Assembly: GCF_002865645.1 (NCBI RefSeq)
Contig: NW_020194638.1
Span: 992,001-1,056,000, forward strand
DNA: 64,000 nt
Direction of reading: 5' to 3'
Origin: Hyaloscypha bicolor E
Taxonomy: Eukaryota > Ascomycota > Leotiomycetes > Helotiales > Hyaloscyphaceae
A model generated the notes under the pieces. It worked only from the letters and a program-made list of their open reading frames with translations, searched no databases and had not been told where the DNA came from. Position numbers and translations under genes: made by a program. Shown one piece after another: positions 14,690 through 27,427 of the stretch; positions within the stretch are counted from its first letter, which is position 1, and each line of letters begins with the position of its first letter.

Positions 14690-15480
14690 TTAACTTAAAT
14701 TACTATTATAAGTTTCCTTATAATATTTAAATAAACTTCCTAATTAGAAGTTATATATAGATAAAATAGCTAAACTAGAAGTCTTATAAAAAGAAAGAGA
14801 AATCTTATTAAATCTAATAGTTATTTCTAAAGATATTTAATAATATATAATTCTGGGAATCTATTAGATATTAGATAAACTAGATCTGCCTATTTAAAGC
14901 CTACTTTATACTAGAAAACTTACTTCCTTTTTAATATAACTATAACTATTCTTAAAACTTATATTAAGGCTTAGTTAGTATATTATATATTTCTATTTCT
15001 ATATAAAAAGAACTTTTCTTATATAGAACTTATTTCCTAATTAAGATACTATTTTATTACCGGAAACTAATTACTTCTTTAAAAAGCTAGTATAATTTAC
15101 TAATTCTTACTATTAATCTATTTCTTACTATTAAATATTATCTAAATAATTCCTGTATCCTTAATACTAATTCGGAATACCTAATCTTTTTATATTTTAT
15201 ATTAACTTTAATATTAATTATTCTAAACTTAATAATAATACTATAAACCCTATTTATATTATCTTATAATTTTTCTTTTTATATACCCTAATACCTTTAG
15301 TATTACTTTTATAAATATGAATATTACTTTAAAGTCCCAAATAACTAAATAGTTTTATATTATATAAAATCGATTTTAATAAGTACTAAATAAATATAAT
15401 TAGCTTTTAAAAAAAATACGAATTAGTTTTAGAAGAAATAATACCTTATTCTAAGTTATTTCTTAATTCTATTCTAATTT
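14690..15480 (+). pseudogene. Possible extra reading frame between gypsy pol and the long frame
   Basis: One plus-strand frame can be followed for roughly 260 codons, interrupted almost only by TAA/TAG. It is rich in Ile, Leu, Tyr and Asn, as expected from AT drift, and I see no known domain. It may be part of a spaced-out accessory gene or simply chance openness in AT-rich DNA. Evidence is weaker than for the frame at 16,160-18,850. Confidence 0.3.
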
Positions 15481-16159
15481 CTTTTCTATTAATATTTATT
15501 TTATATTTTCCTAATATCTTTAATATATTTATATACTTTATTTTTTATATATTTCCTATATTATTTCTTTTCTTTTATATTATTTTTTGAGTTAATAGAA
15601 ATATCTCTAAATAAATAAAAAATTAGAATATATCTATATTATAAAAATTTTATTATTTCTTTTTATATTCTAATATTTTAGATATTACTATTATATTTAT
15701 ATTTCTATTATATTACTTTTTTATTTCCCTATTATTACTATTTAGTTTAACTTGCCTTAATTATTTCCTTAATTATATTTTCTTAGATATATATATTTAT
15801 ATTCTTTTCTATAATAAAAGCCTAATTTTATATTTTACTTTCTATAATTATTTCTAATTTATAACTATATTACCTTAAATATATCTAATTATTATATCTA
15901 CTTTCCCTATTATATATATTAATATTTTAGCTTTATTTTCTTATTAAGAAAAAAGAAAACTCGAATATATATAATACTTTTATATAATTCAAGTCTATTC
16001 TAATTTACTTTTTATTTTGAAATATACTTAAAAGAAATTCTTATAATCTCGAGAACTTTTAATTTTATAACCTATAACTATTATACTAATAATATTTTTA
16101 TAACCTATTAAGAATAATAAAATAGCCAAAAAATAGATTCCTTAAATTAGTAAAATATA

Positions 16160-18850
16160 ATAGCTAGTTCTTATAAGCTATAGTATTATTAAAAGCCTAT
16201 AAATTAATAATATTAAAGTTTAGAGTATTAAAAAAGCTTGGGTAGTTATAAAAAGCTTACTAATATTAGAAAAAATAGCTATAATTACTAAATTTAATAC
16301 GAATATCCTAAATAAGCTAAGTAGTATATATAATAAGCTCTTGAAATAGAAAACCTTTATTAGAAATAGAACTAGACTAGAATTAACTAAGGAAAAGCTA
16401 AAGAACTATTAAGCTAATAATAGGGAATTCGAGAATATTATTAAAGGCATTTCTAAAAGTAAATAAAAGAAGCTTAATAAGATTAAGACTATAGTAAATA
16501 GTCTTAATACTAAGGATTAGAATGGAATTATACTATATAATAAAGCTTTTGGCTAATATATTAATAATATTTATAATAACCTTAGTAAAAATATCTAAAA
16601 GAAGTTATACTTTCTTTTTAAGACAAAAGCTTTAGTATATAAAGCTATTTAGTTAATTAATAAAGCTACTTTAGAGTATATTAAGAATAAGAAATATTAG
16701 AATACTAATATATTTACTAAATTAGATATTATTAAGATACTTAAGTATACTAAAGCTATTTCGGAATATAGAGAATTAGAGTTTAAGCTATTATTAGCTA
16801 ATAATCTTAAGGCTAAATAATATATCTTTAATACTTCCGGAATCCTAATTAAGAAAGTTTATAGTAATAAGCCTTTTCCTGCTTTCTGAAATAAGCCTAA
16901 AGAATAGGCCCCTATTATAATTTCAGCTTTAATTTAACCGGATCTAGCTAAGAAAAATAGAGCTAATTTAATAGAGCCTAGTAAGAAAACTATTAGTAAA
17001 GCTAGCGGAACTAGTATAACTAGATAAGAAAAACCTAGTAAGAATAGAGAATAAGCTAAGCCTAAAACTCCTAATAAATAGCAGAGATCTAAATATTAAA
17101 CCAAGTATAAGATTAGTAAACTAGAGGAAAGTAAAAAGGAACTTTTTACTTTAAAAGAAAAGATATTATCTAGAAAGACTCCTATAACTATATCTAGAAC
17201 CAAGAAATAGAAAACTAAGAATATTAAGTCCAAAGAACTTAATAAAGGTATCTAATATACTTATAAGATATTAGCTAAATAGAAGTTAATACTTGCTTAA
17301 TAAGATAAGTATACTTTTAAAAAAATATATAGTAGTATTATAGGACCTATTTATAAGCAAGAATACTATAGGATTAATAATGGATTTCTTAAAGCTCCCT
17401 ATATAGTATATACTTAGTAATTTACTAATACTTTTTCTATTAATATATAAGAAATTAAGGATACCCTAAAACTAGTTACTAAGATCTATAAAATTACTAA
17501 AGGCAAGAAATATATTTCTATTACTTGAATAAATAAGGAAATATGGGATTTCTTTTTTAAGAACTAGGAAATTAAGAAATATAAATATAAGTATTATATT
17601 TCTAATTAATTCTACTCTAATCTATAGCTCTAATTCGATATTATAGTTCTTATTCCTGAGTTTAGTACTACTAATCTAGGTACTAATAGCTATATTTATA
17701 AGAAAAATTACCTAAAGTAAATTAAGAAGCTTAATATTCGAGAGCTCTTAATAGAAAAAATAGAGATATTATAGTTCTATCTCCGAAAAAATAATATATT
17801 AATATATAGAGATCTTAGTAATAGCTACTTTATCTTAGCCTCTTAACTTTTAATAGTAGATCTATTAATATAGCTCGGATTTTATAAGATATTAAGCAAG
17901 TATCCTATTTACCTAGTTATTTACTTTTAGCTAGCCCGATATTTTACTTCTGGAAATATTAATTATAATTAGTATAAAGGCAATACTAAGGATCTGGCTA
18001 TTACTAAAGCTTTAAGTAGCGAATTCTATTTTAATAAAGAGTATTAAAATATTAGCTATATTTTCCTTATAAACTATAAGAAGGCCGCTATCTTTAGTAA
18101 AAAGTTCTTTAAAGATATTAATTATTTCTCTATTTCTAATAAATTTAAGCCGGAAGTAGTTAAGGAAATAGGCAAGTATTTACTAAAGATAATAGGAGAA
18201 AAGACTTCGAGTATAGTCTATTTAACTAGATAAATAAATATCTTTAGTTAGGTAATCTATAAGTCTGGAATTATAGGAAAGTATTAATTTTCGGATAATA
18301 TATAAATTAAAGAATAACTTAATAATAATTTGCTATTTAATAGGCCTTTTGCTATAATTCTAATAAGTCTAATTACTATTAAGAATGAAATATACGAAAA
18401 TAAAGTCTCTTATAAGGTTATTAAAGCCTCTTATTTAGAGCTTTCCCCTCTTATTAAAGATTAATTTAAGGATACTATAAATAATACGAAATTCGAAGTA
18501 ATTATTTATTTAGAATATATTAGTACGATTTATAATATAATTCGCTATAATAAGCCTTCTTAATACCCTATAATAAAAGCGGAAATTAAGTAATAGTTAA
18601 AGGCAAATACTAATTAATATAGAGAACTATATCGGATTTAGTATAAGAATATAGCTAAGCAAGTTCGGATTATTTTTAAGCAAATTCGGGAATATGAAAT
18701 AAGACTATATAAGGGTAATAAGTCTTATTTTAGGTATACGGAAGAGAAATTGAATTAACTAATAGAAGAAGATCCTAAATATTTTATTATTTCGGATTTT
18801 AAGTAAGATTTTTCTATTATTTTTAGTATTTAGGAAATAAGTATAAATAA
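16160..18850 (+). pseudogene. Long RIP-broken frame of unknown function between gypsy pol and the 3' LTR
   Basis: About 890 codons can be read in one plus-strand frame up to the 3' LTR. Nearly all interruptions are TAA/TAG, the products of CAA/CAG under RIP. The first third is Lys- and Glu-rich and looks helical; the middle (about 16,830-17,250) is Pro/Ser/Lys-rich; the last part is a mixed globular-looking sequence. I see no retroviral protease, polymerase, integrase, envelope or chromodomain motif. The position after pol and the absence of a frame change imply it was a single gene carried by the element. Function is unknown. Confidence 0.6.
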
Positions 18851-18863
18851 ATAGGGAGTCGGA

Positions 18864-19165
18864 TATAGTATAGCAGGCTATACTTATTAAAAATTATATT
18901 ATTTTAATAGTTTTAAGGTTTAGGTTATATAATAAAGGCCACGGCCTTTTATATATAACTTGTAGAAATTATATAAGAAAGCTAGTTTTTCTATAGACTT
19001 AGAGAATAATTCTTTATAAGTATTTAATTAATTAAGCTTTTATATACTATATATTATTTATACTTTACTATTTATACTTTTGATTTATTATTTTACTATT
19101 AAGTCACGTTTTGTACTCTAGTATACTTTATATAAGTTTTTGTCTTATTATAGTTTCCCTTTTAT
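18864..19165 (+). repeat. Gypsy 3' LTR
   Basis: Partner of 6184-6485, equal in length. It retains a few more C/G positions (for example GTCACGTTTTG near 19,112), so the two LTRs were mutated to different extents. It holds a palindrome copy at 18,922-18,960. Confidence 0.88.
18922..18960. repeat. Palindrome copy 3 (in gypsy 3' LTR)
   Basis: Same unit as 6242-6280, with centre GGCCACGGCC. It is the least mutated of the five and shows the likely older centre. Confidence 0.85.
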
Positions 19166-19170
19166 ACTAG

Positions 19171-20708
19171 ATATATAATACTATAATTATCTAATAAGAT
19201 ATTCTAAGAGAGCAGATATCTTAAGAAATCAAGTATTATATAGATTCCCTAATCTAGGCTCTGGATTATAAATATGAAATTTACTAGAGTAATATTAAAG
19301 TTCTTAGGAAATTAGGTTCCGAATACTTTAGGCTTCTTTTTAGAACTAGTACCGGGCATTAGCTTTTCTATAGCTTATTTACTAGTAATTTTCATATTAT
19401 ATTTATTTTTTAGCTAAGGTTTCAGATTCTTTTAATACTTAGTCAAGATTTTTTCCCGGATTTTTCTAATCTATTTCTTATTAGACTTGAATTTTATCTA
19501 AGTTTTACTTAATCTAGTAATTATAATTTTTATAGTAATATAACTAAATAAGTTCTATTTATACTTATAGATTTTGGAACTCTTATAAAGGCACTTATAG
19601 TACTTGTATTTATTCGAATTAGGCTTATTATCTAATTCTTTACTAGTTCGATTCCCGAGTATAGTAAAGATTATAGGAGCTCCTGAATATTTAGTATTCT
19701 GGTTTTCTAGAATAATCTAATTAAATACCTGGCTATATTATTTGAGTATAAGAATCAGAAGCCCTAGCTCGTCTTTACTATATAGATTACTAAGCTATTC
19801 TATTATTTAAGTTAATACGAGTTTTTACTAGAGAGCTATTAAGAACTCGATTATTACTAGAGTACCTTTAATTTCGGTGATTTTAAGAGCTCTAGCCCTA
19901 TTAAGTACTTTCTCCCAATTAGTAAACTAGTACTTTGGGCTTATTTCTCTTTTACTTACTTATAGTAAGACCGAGCTATATGTTTTCCGAATAGTAGTAA
20001 TTTGTACTATATTTATAAAACCGTATTTCGTTAATAAAGCCTTAAGAACCTTATAAATAGAGCTCTATTTACTTTTTTTAAGGCCTAAAATAGAGTTTGT
20101 AAAGATCTCTATATTAACTATTTAATAGAGCTATTACCTAATTATATAGTAGTATACTAGCTTATTTGTCTAGTCTAGTTTCTTAATCTTATAGTCTTAT
20201 AAGAATACCAAATAGTAATCTCTAATATCCCCGAATATTATAGGCTATAGAAATACTGGTTTTAATTCTTTCTTAATTATAGATCGAGTATCTTTATTTT
20301 AATTTTCTATATTAACTTAGTATCTAGTATAGTAATCCTCTATTTCCTTTAGTATAAGCTCGTTAATTATAGAAGAAGGCCTAAAAGAAGCTATTATATT
20401 CGTTTTAATTACTTTATTATTAAATAGGTTAATCTTATCCCAGATACCCTTATTACTAGCTATTTTATAGAGAGTATTAAACTAGTTTATCCAGAAACTA
20501 CGGTTTTTTAGGATAATAATTTTTATTATAGCTTCTAATATAATTATAATTATATTTTGGAAACTATAGAAATGGTTTCTATTAATTAGTTAATAACAGA
20601 AATACAAACTAAAATATAATTTTCAAAGAAATAAATTAAATAAGCTTTTAAATATTCTTTATAATATACTAATTAGAAAGCTTATTAGTATAAGGCCGGG
20701 CTTATAAC
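19171..20708 (-). pseudogene. 5' interior (gag side) of the copia element
   Basis: This is the remainder of the copia interior between the gypsy insertion and the copia 5' LTR. On the minus strand it should hold the leader and gag. The sequence is less AT-extreme than most of the block, but I find no open frame or clear gag motif. Assignment rests on position only. Confidence 0.45.
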
Positions 20709-20880
20709 TAATATATATAAAGATTATAGAATAGGGAGTTATATTAAATAATAAAAGAATTAATTAAAACTAGCTAAAAAAGAGCTTAAGTAAAGTATAA
20801 AGCTTTAGGAAGTGAGTATATAAATCCTAACTAAGTAGAGTAATTATACTAGCCCCAATTTAGTTATTCTTACTATAATA
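20709..20880 (-). repeat. Copia 5' LTR
   Basis: 172 bp, partner of 943-1114. ACTAA follows directly at 20,881-20,885. Confidence 0.85.
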
Positions 20881-20885
20881 ACTAA

Positions 20886-21432
20886 TATAATATATATTTC
20901 TTTAATATATTAAGTAATATATTAGTTTTTAATAAAAAAATCTTAATAAATAATACTTTTATTACTTATAATAATAATTTTTTATTAAACTTGAAATTAT
21001 AATTAAAAATAAGATATTTATATTTTTTAGCTAAAAAGTTAGCTTTTTAAAGCTTTAATTATTTTGCTTTTATAAAATTATTAATTAAATATAAGCTTAT
21101 AAAATATTATATAAATATAATTTCATAATATTTATTATTATAATAATAATACTAAAAAATAATTCGTTAGCTAATATATTAAATAATAATTAATTAAATT
21201 AATATAATATATTTCTTTTCATTTTATAAGTTTAAATAATAAGTCTTTACTTTTTTAGCTTTTTTTAATACTTTTATTTTTAATTATTAATTTACTAGTA
21301 ATATATAATACTATTATATAAATATAGAAATACTAGTTATATTAGTTAGTAAAGTTATTATTATTTAGAAATAAGAATTATAGTATTATAGTATTAATAT
21401 ATAATTTCTAAATCTATTAAGCTTAAAAAAAT
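20886..21432. repeat. Right half of the split old repeat copy
   Basis: Continues the copy broken at 942: 20,886 to about 21,300 aligns by eye with 22,460-23,215, allowing indels. The alignment fades beyond that, and about 21,300-21,432 is AT-rich DNA in which I see nothing. No frame is open. Confidence 0.55.
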
Positions 21433-22272
21433 CTAGTTTACTAGTTAAGTTACTAATAAAATATAAAGTTATATAACTATATCCCATATCTTATATTCTA
21501 TTACTTATATTTTATTACTTATATCCCGTATCCTATATCTCGTAATTATATATATAACTCCTAAAGAAATAGCTATACTAATACTAGAAACTTTCTAAAA
21601 ATGCGAAAAATAGTATTTTCTTCTAATTATATATAAATTTCCTAATCCGGCCTAGTACCAGATTTCTCAAATACTTTATATATTTATATTATTTCTAAGG
21701 TTTTAGTTATATATTAAAGGCTATAGCCTTTTATATATAACTTCTTTTCTTATAATATTTTTCTATTTCATATATTTATTTTTTATCTTATTTATACTTA
21801 ATTTATTTCTTTATATTTATTTATATAATATTCGTATTAATTAGGTATTTAAGGATATTTATTAGCTTTAATTTTATTATAAAATTAGTAGAATTTAATT
21901 TTCTCTTAATCTATTTAACTTTTATAATCTCTCGTTATTTATATATTTAATAGAGATATATTATATTAATTATTAAATACTTTTCTCAAGTAGTTCCTAA
22001 TTTAATAAGGCATTTATATAATAACTTTAAATTTATATAAACTACTAGTAATAGTTCTATTTCTAATACTTTATTAATTATAGATTTAACTAAAGCACCT
22101 ATATTAAAGCTATAAGCTATATTATAAAGTTCTAAAACTAGAATACTTCTAGTAACTTTCTTGTATTTAGTAAAGAACTAGTAAATAATATTAGTATATC
22201 TAGTTTTATTTACTAGAACTAAAATATATTCGATTTAGAAAAAAAGATTTCTATTATTTATAAATAAAGTAT
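21433..22272 (+). repeat. Left long inverted repeat
   Basis: Inverted partner of 27,415-28,273. It contains a single copy of the 15-bp word that is expanded to an array in the right arm (near 22,258-22,280). Confidence 0.7.
21705..21742. repeat. Palindrome copy 4 (in left inverted repeat)
   Basis: Arms around the centre GGCTATAGCC, closely matching the gypsy-LTR palindrome, including the AAGGTTT-like bases to its left. Confidence 0.8.
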
Positions 22273-25200
22273 TTATAAAAGTAATTAAATATAAGAACTT
22301 TTTTATTAGCTTTATAAATTTTAGTTCTCTAGTAATATTTTTAATTTACTATTAAATATACTTATTAAATACCTTTATATTAGTTTCCGAGAATTTAATA
22401 GCTTAAATAGTAATTAATAGGTTATATAAGGCTTCTAGTTTATAGACTAATATAATATATACTTTTCTAGTATATTAGGTAATATATTAGTTCTTAATAA
22501 AGAAATTTTAATAAATAGTATTCCTATTACTTATAATAATAGTATTTTTTATAGAAATAATTTAAAGGTTTTTATATTAATATTCTTATATAAAAGTAAT
22601 TCTAGTAATATTTATATAAATAATATCTTTATTAAACTTGAAATTATAATTAGAAATAAGGTATTTATATTTCTTAGCTAAGAACTTAGTCTTATAAAGC
22701 TTTAGTTACTTTGCCTTTATAAAATTATTAGTTCTAATAAATAGAATATTATTAGTTTAAAGGCTAATAATTTCGAAGAATTACTTACTATAAAAAAGGC
22801 AAGGATTATAAATTAATTATTCTATAAAAAGCTTATTAATATAATAGAAATAATAAGTTTTAAACTAGTAATTCCTAGCTTCTAGTATATTATATAGTAG
22901 TTTTATAATCTTTAGAACTAAATTATTATTTAGATTTAGCTTTTTAGTAAGCTTATAAGGTGAGTTAATATAAAAATTATAGTTAACTAAGATTATTAAT
23001 TAGATATAAGCTTATAAATATTATATAAATATAGTTCTATAATATCTATTATTATAGTAGTAATACTAAGAATAATTCTCTAGCTAATATATTAAATAAT
23101 AGGTAATTATATTAATATTATATATTTCTTATTATTATTATAAGCCTAAATAACTAGTCTCGACTTCTTAAACTTTCTTTTTATATTCTTATTTTTAATC
23201 TTATTAATAAACCGAGAATTAAAGATATATATCTTCTTTAATATTTGAAATCTGGAAATAATCTCAAATATATTCTTTTTTAGAAAGCTAGTAACTTTAA
23301 CTTAATAGAAGTTCTTATATAAGTTATTATTTTATAAGAATATTATAATATCCGGGTTTTTATAAAAGTATTCTCTATTATACTTTAGTAAAATAGTAGG
23401 AATAATAAAAGGAATTATATCTATATTACTTTTAGTCTTATTATAAAGTTCGAGAATAGGTTTAAGTTTAAAGCTATTAGTAATAACCTTAATATCTCTT
23501 ATATAAAAGAACTTTATAAAGATTAAGTAAAAGATAATATTACTATATAATAAAGCTAGTATATAGTTCTTTCTATTAATGGCTACTAGCTTATATAGCT
23601 TATTCTAATTACTAGATTAACTAATATTTCCTTTATATTATATAAGAATATTCAAATTCAAGAAAAGTTTATAAATATTAGTAATACTAGAACTATTTCG
23701 GGTATTTAGGGTATTTATAATCTAGTATCTAGCTTAAAGCTTCTAAATTTCTATTATTACTTTTTTAAATACTACTAATTATTATAAAATAATTAATAAT
23801 AAAATATTATATTTAGTTATTTAGGATAAAGTATTATAAACTAAAAGAATTAAAATAATACTATTAGGTCTAGTGAAATTATTAATAGCCTTAAAAGCTA
23901 TTTGAAATATAATATTTTTATTAATTTTATTAATTTTAGTTATAATAATAAAATAAGTATATTAAATCGAGCTATAATAATATTCTATAATTCCGACGAA
24001 ATTATAAGCTTTTATAGAAATAATTTTAATCTTAGTTCCTATAGTATTTATAAGCTAAGCGAATTTCTTACTAGTAAACTACTTACTAGTAAACTACTTT
24101 CTAGTATTTATTATAATCTAATTAGAAGAGCCTAAATAAATATTAATCTAATACTATTATAGAATATCTCAAGTATATAATATACTAATATTTTAAAGCT
24201 ATTAGCTAGCTTAATATTAAGTGCCTTTATTAATAATATAAAATATAGGCTTTCTAGAAATATAGAAAATATTAATAATAATAAAATAATTAAAGCTAAT
24301 ATTATCTCTTAAATTAAACTTAAATTATTCCGGTAATTATTCGAATTTCTAATATTACTTATAGTACTTTATAAAATATTTAAGGGCTTTTATATTAATA
24401 TTATAGCCTACCTAGTCTAATATATTTCGGAGCTTACTAATAAATAAATAACTAAAATAGTAATATAGATATTATAATTTAATCTTTATAAAAAAGTAGA
24501 AGTTATAAATAAAGAATTCGGAAATAAAGCTTTATAGAATAATATTTTAAAGTAAGAAAAAGTATCTAAAACATTATATTATAAATATAAAGTATCTAGT
24601 AAAAGTAATAAAATAAACTTCTAGCTTATTTATATTAGTTAAGCTAAATAAAAATAGAGTTTTTATAAATATAATATGAAATTATACTTATCTAATTAGT
24701 ATTCTTATTATTATAGATCTAATAGAGAATATAAAGCTAATACTAAACTAGATATTAACTTAATCTTTAATAGTTTTATTAAGTTTAATACTATTATTAG
24801 TCTATTATAAAGCTTGAAATTAGTTAGAACTAGTAGTTAAGAATCTAGAGGCTCTAGTATTAATTATAACTTTATAAAAGTAATAAGTATTATATCTTAA
24901 TATATTATTAATTATAAATATCTAAGTATTTTTTATTTATTTAGTAGGTTTTAGAATATGGTTTTTATTTATTATCTAATATATAAGAAAAAGAAAAATA
25001 AGATTATTTACGAGAATATTAGCTATAGAAATAATAGAAGCAAGGGCTATAGAAGCGGCTAGAAAGCTCTTAATAGAAATAAAATAGAAATTAAAGTAAT
25101 ATTTCTTTTCTTTATTTATTTCTACTAATAAGGCTTTAAAAGTATTATTTACTAGTTTATTCTTACTATTTTTATTATTCTTTTCTTTTTTAAATTTAGT

Positions 25201-26727
25201 AATATATTATATATAAGTATTACTAAAGTATTTATTAAAATTATAAGTATTTCGGGATTTAAATTAAGTCTTTTTAGCTTCTTATTTCTCTAATATATAT
25301 TTCTATAAATAGTATTTAAGTTTCTTATATATAAAATATAATTTCGGAATATAATTATTATAATTATAGAACTTAAAGTAGTTATTATAGATTCTAAAGT
25401 TATAGCTAGATTTATATTAATAATTTCTAAATAAATAATAATTTAAAGAATTTTGAAAATAATATTATTAATTAGTAAAATAGGTTTTAGTAATAATTTA
25501 TTACTTCTTCTTATAAGTAATAATAAATAATTAGAGCTTATTAATAAGCTAGCTAAGATTATTAGGAAAGTCTAAAACTATATATTAGTATACTAGTAAG
25601 CTTTAATAAAAAGTAATAATTTTATTATATAGGAATTTAGTATTTTATAAAATAAGAATAAAGCTATACCATAATTTATATAGGTTATTAATTAGTACTT
25701 AGACAAGCTCAAATATTTTTTTTTTTAGGATTCTTTACTATTATAATTACTAAAGTAATAGTATTTTATTTATCTAAATTTTAATAATAGAAACCAAAGT
25801 TTTTAAAAAACTTATAAATATTTATATAAGCCTTTTTATATATATAGCTCGAGAGCTAGTTATTATAGAAGTAGTTTTATACTAGGCCCTTTAATATAGT
25901 AAGAAAAGCTTTTACTAGTATCTTTTCTAGAAGCTTTATATATTAGTAAATATTAAGAAAGATAATAAATTTATAATTAAAACTACTATTAGTTCTATTA
26001 TATTTCTATACTTTAGAATATATCTTTACTATTTCTCTAATAAGCTTCCTAGTAAAAATAATAGATATTAATTAATAATAGTTCGGGTTTAGTAATAATA
26101 CTAGTAATAATAAAGATAAAAATAGTAAATAGTTTTAATTTGAGAGAAATAAATAAATAGCTTAATTTCTTAATTAAGATTATCTAATTTCCTTATATCT
26201 AGTTCTATCTAGAATAAAATAAACTAATATAATAGATCTCTAAAGAAAATCTATTCTAATTAGACTATTATTAATAATATTAGCTTTATTTTATATATTT
26301 TTTATTTTCTTTTAAATAAGATTAATAAAGAATTATATAATAGTAAGATTTCTATAATTCTATTTAATATAGATATTATTATAGTAAAGTTAGGTTTAAA
26401 GATTTTATATAAGTATATAGCTAATTAGATTATATATTATATTATTAAAGTTATTCTAGAATAAATTCTATAGATTATTATTACTTTTCTTATATAAGAT
26501 ATACTAATATATTTTAGTAATTATATATTTCTAAAGTTTAGCTTTTATTATAATTATTAAATTAATACTATTCTCTTATTTCTTAATTAGCTTCTTTTTC
26601 TTATTAGTATTTATACTAAATCGAGTTCAGGTTCTCTCTAGTATATATATAGTTTATAATAGAAGAAGTTCGAAAATAAGATAGTTTATAATAAGTTTAT
26701 AAAAAGAATTTAGTAATAAAGATATTT

Positions 26728-26898
26728 AGATACCTAGTTTAGATACTAGATACCTAATTTAAATACCTAATTAAGATACCAGATATCTAGTTATTAAGAT
26801 ACTAGATACCTAATTTAAATACCTAATTAAGATACCAGATATCTAGTTATTAAGATACTAGATACCTAATTTAGATATTAGATATCCCAGATATCTAG
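26728..26898. repeat. 56-bp tandem repeat, about 3 units
   Basis: Units at 26,741-26,796 and 26,797-26,852 are identical, followed by a partial unit to 26,898. Each is itself built from short GATACCTA/GATATCTAG-like words. It lies inside the candidate long-inverted-repeat element. Confidence 0.9.
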
Positions 26899-27270
26899 AA
26901 ATATTAAAGATATTAAAGTAAATATTTTACTCTTAAATATTTTATTTATAATAAGAAATTTAGGAAGTAAAATATTATAATTCCGGGAAAGTCTAAAGCT
27001 TAAAGAACTTAATTTAATAATAAAATTAAAGTAGTAGTTAAAAAGCTTTAAGAATATATATAGGATATATATTCCAAAGAAAAGATCTTATAAATACAAG
27101 TATTATATAAATAGAAAAAAATAGTTTTTAAGAAAGTAATCTTAGAACTAAAAGAAATTAGTTTTAAAAAATAATAGAAGTTAAATAAATAAATAGTCAA
27201 ATAGCTAACTATTTATTAATTAGTAAAAGCTAGATATCTTTTCTATAGGCTATTAAATACTTTATTATTT

Positions 27271-27427
27271 ATAAATACTTTATTTATAAATACTTTATTT
27301 ATAAATACTTTATTTATAAATACTTTATTTATAAATACTTTATTTATAAATACTTTATTTATAAATACTTTATTTATAAATACTTTATTTATAAATACTT
27401 TATTTATAAATACTTTATTTATAAATA
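27271..27427. repeat. 15-bp tandem array, about 10.5 identical units
   Basis: The unit ATAAATACTTTATTT repeats without change. The left inverted repeat has the same word once, so the array is a local expansion at the inner edge of the right arm. Perfect identity in heavily mutated DNA suggests the expansion is younger than the RIP damage. Confidence 0.95.

Larger units (their letters stand above)
6184..19165 (+). mobile_element. Ty3/gypsy LTR retrotransposon, RIP-degraded, about 13 kb, nested in the copia element
   Basis: Two 302-bp repeats (6184-6485 and 18,864-19,165) enclose the element, and ACTAG flanks it on both sides (6179-6183 and 19,166-19,170). The interior contains gag, protease, reverse transcriptase and integrase remnants on the plus strand, in gypsy order, up to about 14,200. 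Fungal gypsy elements are usually 5-8 kb; this one has about 4.6 kb more between pol and the 3' LTR, including a long frame of unknown nature. Equal LTR lengths and a matching target duplication argue that both ends belong to a single insertion event. Confidence 0.87.
943..20880 (-). mobile_element. Ty1/copia LTR retrotransposon, RIP-degraded, interrupted by a gypsy element
   Basis: Two 172-bp direct repeats (943-1114 and 20,709-20,880) bound the element, and ACTAA flanks it on both sides (938-942 and 20,881-20,885), the 5-bp duplication expected for a copia insertion. Read on the minus strand the repeats begin TA and end TA, which fits TG...CA after C-to-T mutation. A GTTATAAGCCCGG stretch directly inside the 20,709 repeat could be the tRNA-derived primer site. 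Reverse transcriptase remnants lie at about 2,560-3,450 on the minus strand. Without the inserted gypsy element (6,184-19,165 and its target duplication) the element was about 7 kb. It is dead: no frame is open. Confidence 0.85.

Noticed and set aside
23902..24135. 77-codon plus-strand frame as a gene
   Set aside because: It is a short intact piece of a longer degraded frame inside a transposon; the sequence on both sides continues the same reading through TAA/TAG stops.
27271..27427. Regular repeat array resembling a CRISPR array
   Set aside because: The 15-bp units are directly adjacent with no spacers, in a eukaryotic AT-rich block; it is a simple tandem repeat.
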